From: Allodiplogaster sudhausi
Taxonomy: Eukaryota; Nematoda; Chromadorea; Rhabditida; Diplogasteridae
Direction: 5' to 3'
NCBI GenBank assembly: GCA_945643635.1
Contig: CALZFC010000031.1
Location: forward strand, 1,963,501-2,027,500
DNA length: 64,000 bases
In this document: piece after piece, positions 60,768 to 64,000 of the stretch
Position numbering within the stretch: the stretch's first letter is position 1
Layout: the number at the start of each line of letters is the position of its first letter
The notes under the pieces: model-generated
What the model saw: the letters and a program-made list of their open reading frames with translations, nothing else
The model's database searches: none
Told to the model about the DNA's origin: nothing
Made by a program: the position numbers and the translations under genes

Positions 60768-61471
60768 CTGGTCGCCGTCGGCTGTCTCACTCTGTCGCTT
60801 CTTTGGTGCGCGCGAGAGAAGAAGAAGGAGCCATCAAAGGACCTCGAGGCACATGGGCATGGTACTTTATTTTTCTGCCTATACACTCTCTCCTCTCTCT
60901 CTCTCTCTCACTTTCGCTCGCTATCTCTCTTGCCCTCAACCACCCTCTACCTTCTAGCGATTCAACGCTGTCATTTTTGTTGCGAAGGATATGTATTCAA
61001 GCAGGAAATTTAAAGAATAAATTTCATTCGCATGAAGTTTATTCTTTACATTATTGTCTTTACTTTCAGATGCGGCGGTAGGCAAAGATTCTCAGAAAGC
61101 GAAAGTCAAGGAGGTCGGCCACAATTTTTTTTATGCATTAAATATCAACATATTTATTAAGCATCCTTTTAGCCTTCTTCCCTGGAGAAGAAGAAGAAAA
61201 TGCTGGTGAAGGGCAGCAAGGAAATCACGACTGCAATTGACGAGATGAGCGGCAAGGTCTTAAATGTTTCTTTTAGTATTATGAATATTTAATCTTATTT
61301 AACGTTATACACTTACAGAATGGTTTCCCTATTATCTGCTGATTGATAATAGCTTGACTTCAGGAGCAGGACAGCAAAAGCGAGCAGACTCTTCAAGAGA
61401 AGCCGCCGCTAGAGGAGACGCGACCGGCACGGCCCGAACCCAAATCCGACCAGTCGGGGCCGAACCCTTGA
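60768..61471 (+). CDS. Small single-membrane-segment protein with Lys/Glu-rich tail, 5' exon not found
   Basis: Four exons join in phase: 60768-60861, 61070-61113, 61173-61256, 61364-61471. The acceptor CTATAG precedes a hydrophobic stretch LVAVGCLTLSLLWC, followed by a charged tail: AREKKKEPSKDLEAHG, KDSQKAKVKE, SSLEKKKKMLVKGSKE, ITTAIDEMSGKEQDSKSEQ, and a Pro-rich end PPLEETRPARPEPKSDQ with TGA at 61469-61471. About 109 residues are seen, and at least one upstream exon with the start is missing. The ATG at 60733 is in another frame that hits a stop after the next splice. I do not recognise the family. The hydrophobic segment followed by KKK suggests a type I or III membrane topology with the tail in the cytosol. 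Confidence 0.6.
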
Positions 61472-63024
61472 AGGACCCCCCCCCCCTCTCCGACCCGAGC
61501 AGCGGACTGCCGTCGCTTCCTTCTACATTCACACTTTTGTTTCTGCTCGCTGAATAAATCGCTCCTTGACTTTCTGTCCTATTCACACAAGCATGGGGAA
61601 AATCAACAACTTTCAAGATTGAGATTTTTAAAAAAATGTATCAGAATCAATAGACTCATTCGAATGATCTTTCACCAATTTTTAGACATTTTTGTCTCTT
61701 AAAAGCTCACTTTGCTGCACAAAATCCAAATCCTTTTAAATTGTCCGAGAAAGTCGATATTTTTCAACAGATGTTTTGAGGAATAGTATGTACACGTTCG
61801 AAAACTTCTTCTCTCAAAGATTCTCATTTTGTTTGTGTACAAAATGAAAAGAACATCAAATACCGAAGGTGCAAATGATGGGAGATGAGCGAGCTGAGGT
61901 GAAACAAAGAAATGAGTGCCGGTCAATCCAACATTCCCAGGGCCCTGTCCGGATTCTCTGGCAATTAGCCGACCAGTGGAACCGATTTTCTCAAAATTCT
62001 TCTAAATTGTTTTGACAATTGAATACATTTTCACACGTTGTAGTCACGTTTACATACATACATATGCACATGCTACAGACCCAGCTGGGCTATTTTCCAA
62101 ATGGGAAGCTTATTTTATTGGCCAGCTGAACAAAAAAATTCTTTATCCTTAACTTAATAATAGTTAATTAAAAAAATTCAAATTCGAAAGTCAGGCACAG
62201 CCATCAGAATATCCTACAATCAGGGCCAATTACTCTGCTTGCCCCAGTTCTCGCATTATTAGGAAATAAGACGAGGGTCTATTGAATATAAACATTAGCT
62301 AAAATGAAAAAGAAATAGCAGAGAAAGAGAGGAGAGAGAGGGATAGAGAAGAGAGAGTACGGAGAGATAGGAGAGAGAGAGTATGGAGAGAGTAAGGAGA
62401 GAGAAAGGGAGAATACGGAGAGATAGGAGTGAGAGGGAGAGAGCAGAGAGGGGAGAGAGAGCGGGAGTTAAAGTGGATGGAAATAATCCGACATTTAACT
62501 GATCGGCATGCATCGGCAACAAGGGCACGCAGCCGAATTTTATCAGTAAAGAAGATGAATGGATGCGGGGCAAATTGAGAGAGATCGGAGAGACTGAGAG
62601 AGGATAAAGAAAGATACGGCGAAAGAGGGAGACAGAGAGAGACAGAGAGAGACAGAGAGATAGAGAGAGATAGAGAGAGGGAGAAAGAGAGAGAGGAAGA
62701 TAGAGAGAGAGAGAGGGGAGGGAGAGTGAAACAGAGAGAAAAAGATGACTCCATTCGGTCCCTATTACACATTTAAAACAAATTTCATTGATCAGTTTAA
62801 ATTACATAATCCCAATCAAACGTTCTGAAGGGAGAGCATACTAATAAAGTATCACGAAATTTTTTTTAATAAACTAGTAGAACACAGTCCCTTCTGTCAG
62901 AAGTCAATCTTCCGAGAAACCATTCAAATATATATAGTGCCAGGCCAAATTGATAAAAACTATGATACTTCAGCATGGTTCCTAAGAGCGGGTGGTCGAA
63001 TGAACGGGCGAGAGAACTGGAAGA

Positions 63025-63061
<37 letters not shown>

Positions 63062-63108
63062 GTGAGGAAAAGAGAGAGAGAGAGAGGTAGAGAGAGAGAG
63101 ATGGGAGA

Positions 63109-63139
<31 letters not shown>

Positions 63140-63493
63140 TGGGAGAGGAAAAGAGAGAGAGAGAGAGAGAGAACGATAGAGAGAGAGATAGACAGAGAAA
63201 GAGAATGAATGGGAAGAAGGGAAATTAAATATGTCAGTCGTTATATGGGTTCGAGCAGTTTTGAGGAGTAGCATGTACGAAAGTTTAAAAGAAGAAGAAG
63301 AAGAAAACGTTTTTACAGATCATAGAGCAAAATGAAAAAGGATAAAACAAAAGAAAGTATGCGATTATGTTGTGGATGAGTTGTTTTTGCTTCCGTCCTT
63401 TCTTCTTTCTTTCTTTAATGTGATCGGAGAAAGGCTGCACTTTTCTATACAAGTTTCTTATGTTATATTGCTATGATTGAGCAATAGTAAGAC

Positions 63494-63530
<37 letters not shown>

Positions 63531-63627
63531 GGAGAGCGGGAGAGAGAGAAAATAGAGAGAATGTGGAGCGATGGACTGATTATGTGACAAGTGATTGGAA
63601 GAGAAAGGGAGAGAGAGCGAGAGAATC

Positions 63628-63659
<32 letters not shown>

Positions 63660-63720
63660 GGAGAAGGAGTAAATAGAGTAAGGCAGAGAGAGAGAGAGGG
63701 AGAGAACATATGAGAGAAGA

Positions 63721-63751
<31 letters not shown>

Positions 63752-64000
63752 ACAGCTCATTTTTGATCTACAATGCCTTTCGCGCGCACTGCCACGGCAT
63801 CTCGCTGTCAACTCACTGCACTCACTCACTCGCTGCCCTGCCCTCTTCCCGGCTTGTACTGTGCTCCGCTCCCTCCTTCTACCTCCTACTTTCGAATGTC
63901 ATCATTCCTTACCATTGTTCGATGAGATTATCTTCTCCTTAACTCTTTAATGAGTTAAAAATTTCTCAATGACTCTCAATTGATGATCACCTAATGTCCC
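61472..64000. other. Intergenic, microsatellite-rich
   Basis: Purine-rich stretches at 62310-62470, 62590-62745, 63020-63200, 63498-63550 and 63600-63750 account for the open frames. No coding or RNA gene recognised. Confidence 0.6.
63020..63200. repeat. (GA)n compound microsatellite with GATGGG units
   Basis: GA runs are broken at intervals by GATGGGTGAGGAAAAG or GATGGGAGAGGAAA blocks, so the array has a loose higher-order period of about 40-50 bp. Confidence 0.8.

Noticed and set aside
60733..60957. ATG frame starting MFTMAGNIWFYS as the start of the small membrane protein
   Set aside because: Joined to the next exon it hits a stop at once; the frame starting at 60768 continues through three more exons.
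1..64000. CRISPR arrays, bacterial operons, insertion sequences, tRNA or rRNA genes, transposase or reverse transcriptase
   Set aside because: None seen by eye. The DNA is eukaryotic and its repeats are simple-sequence; a tRNA could have been missed without a covariance search.

Overview
The window is nuclear DNA of an animal, most likely a nematode of unknown genus. The genes are cut into many small exons by short GT-AG introns, one only 48 bp long. The histone H1 gene has introns and a poly(A) signal. The ion channel has a nematode-looking M2 segment, one protein carries a ShKT domain, and the DGAT2 proteins share a PLERRLQT N-terminal motif. (GA)n/(CT)n microsatellites are very dense, and most long open frames in the window are just these repeats read in some frame. 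I built gene models by hand from reading frame, splice sites and intron phase. Family names come from memory of conserved motifs, without a database search.

Layout. Positions 1-25,715 hold a run of minus-strand genes, listed from low to high coordinate: an ARID4/RBBP1-like chromatin protein that leaves the window at position 1; an NSE1 (SMC5/6 complex) homologue; and a tandem array of four DGAT2/MOGAT-type acyltransferases, called A to D here. D looks intact. A looks intact apart from an uncertain start. B has lost one base relative to its paralogues, which might be absorbed by a new splice donor. C carries a 14-bp deletion that removes the catalytic HPH residues. Positions 25.7-28.7 kb are intergenic.

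The plus strand then carries histone H1 (28,959-29,913) and the scavenger decapping enzyme DcpS (30,487-32,973). A microsatellite-rich 7.3-kb intergenic stretch follows. After it comes a 19-kb Cys-loop ligand-gated ion channel gene (40,317-59,423) of about 18 exons. Inside its 4.95-kb intron 5, on the opposite strand, lies a complete nine-exon gene for a secreted protein that joins an EGF module, a ShKT module and a nitrobindin/THAP4-C-like beta-barrel. This architecture is the most unusual thing in the window. A small lysine/glutamate-rich protein with one membrane segment (60,768-61,471) follows, then about 2.5 kb of repeats.

Other points: at least four introns appear to start with GC instead of GT. 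An 86-nt near-perfect hairpin lies in an intron of the ARID4-like gene. There is also a perfect 50-bp palindrome. The genes do not form one pathway: the lipid-synthesis array, chromatin/DNA-repair genes, RNA decay and the channel appear simply to be neighbours.
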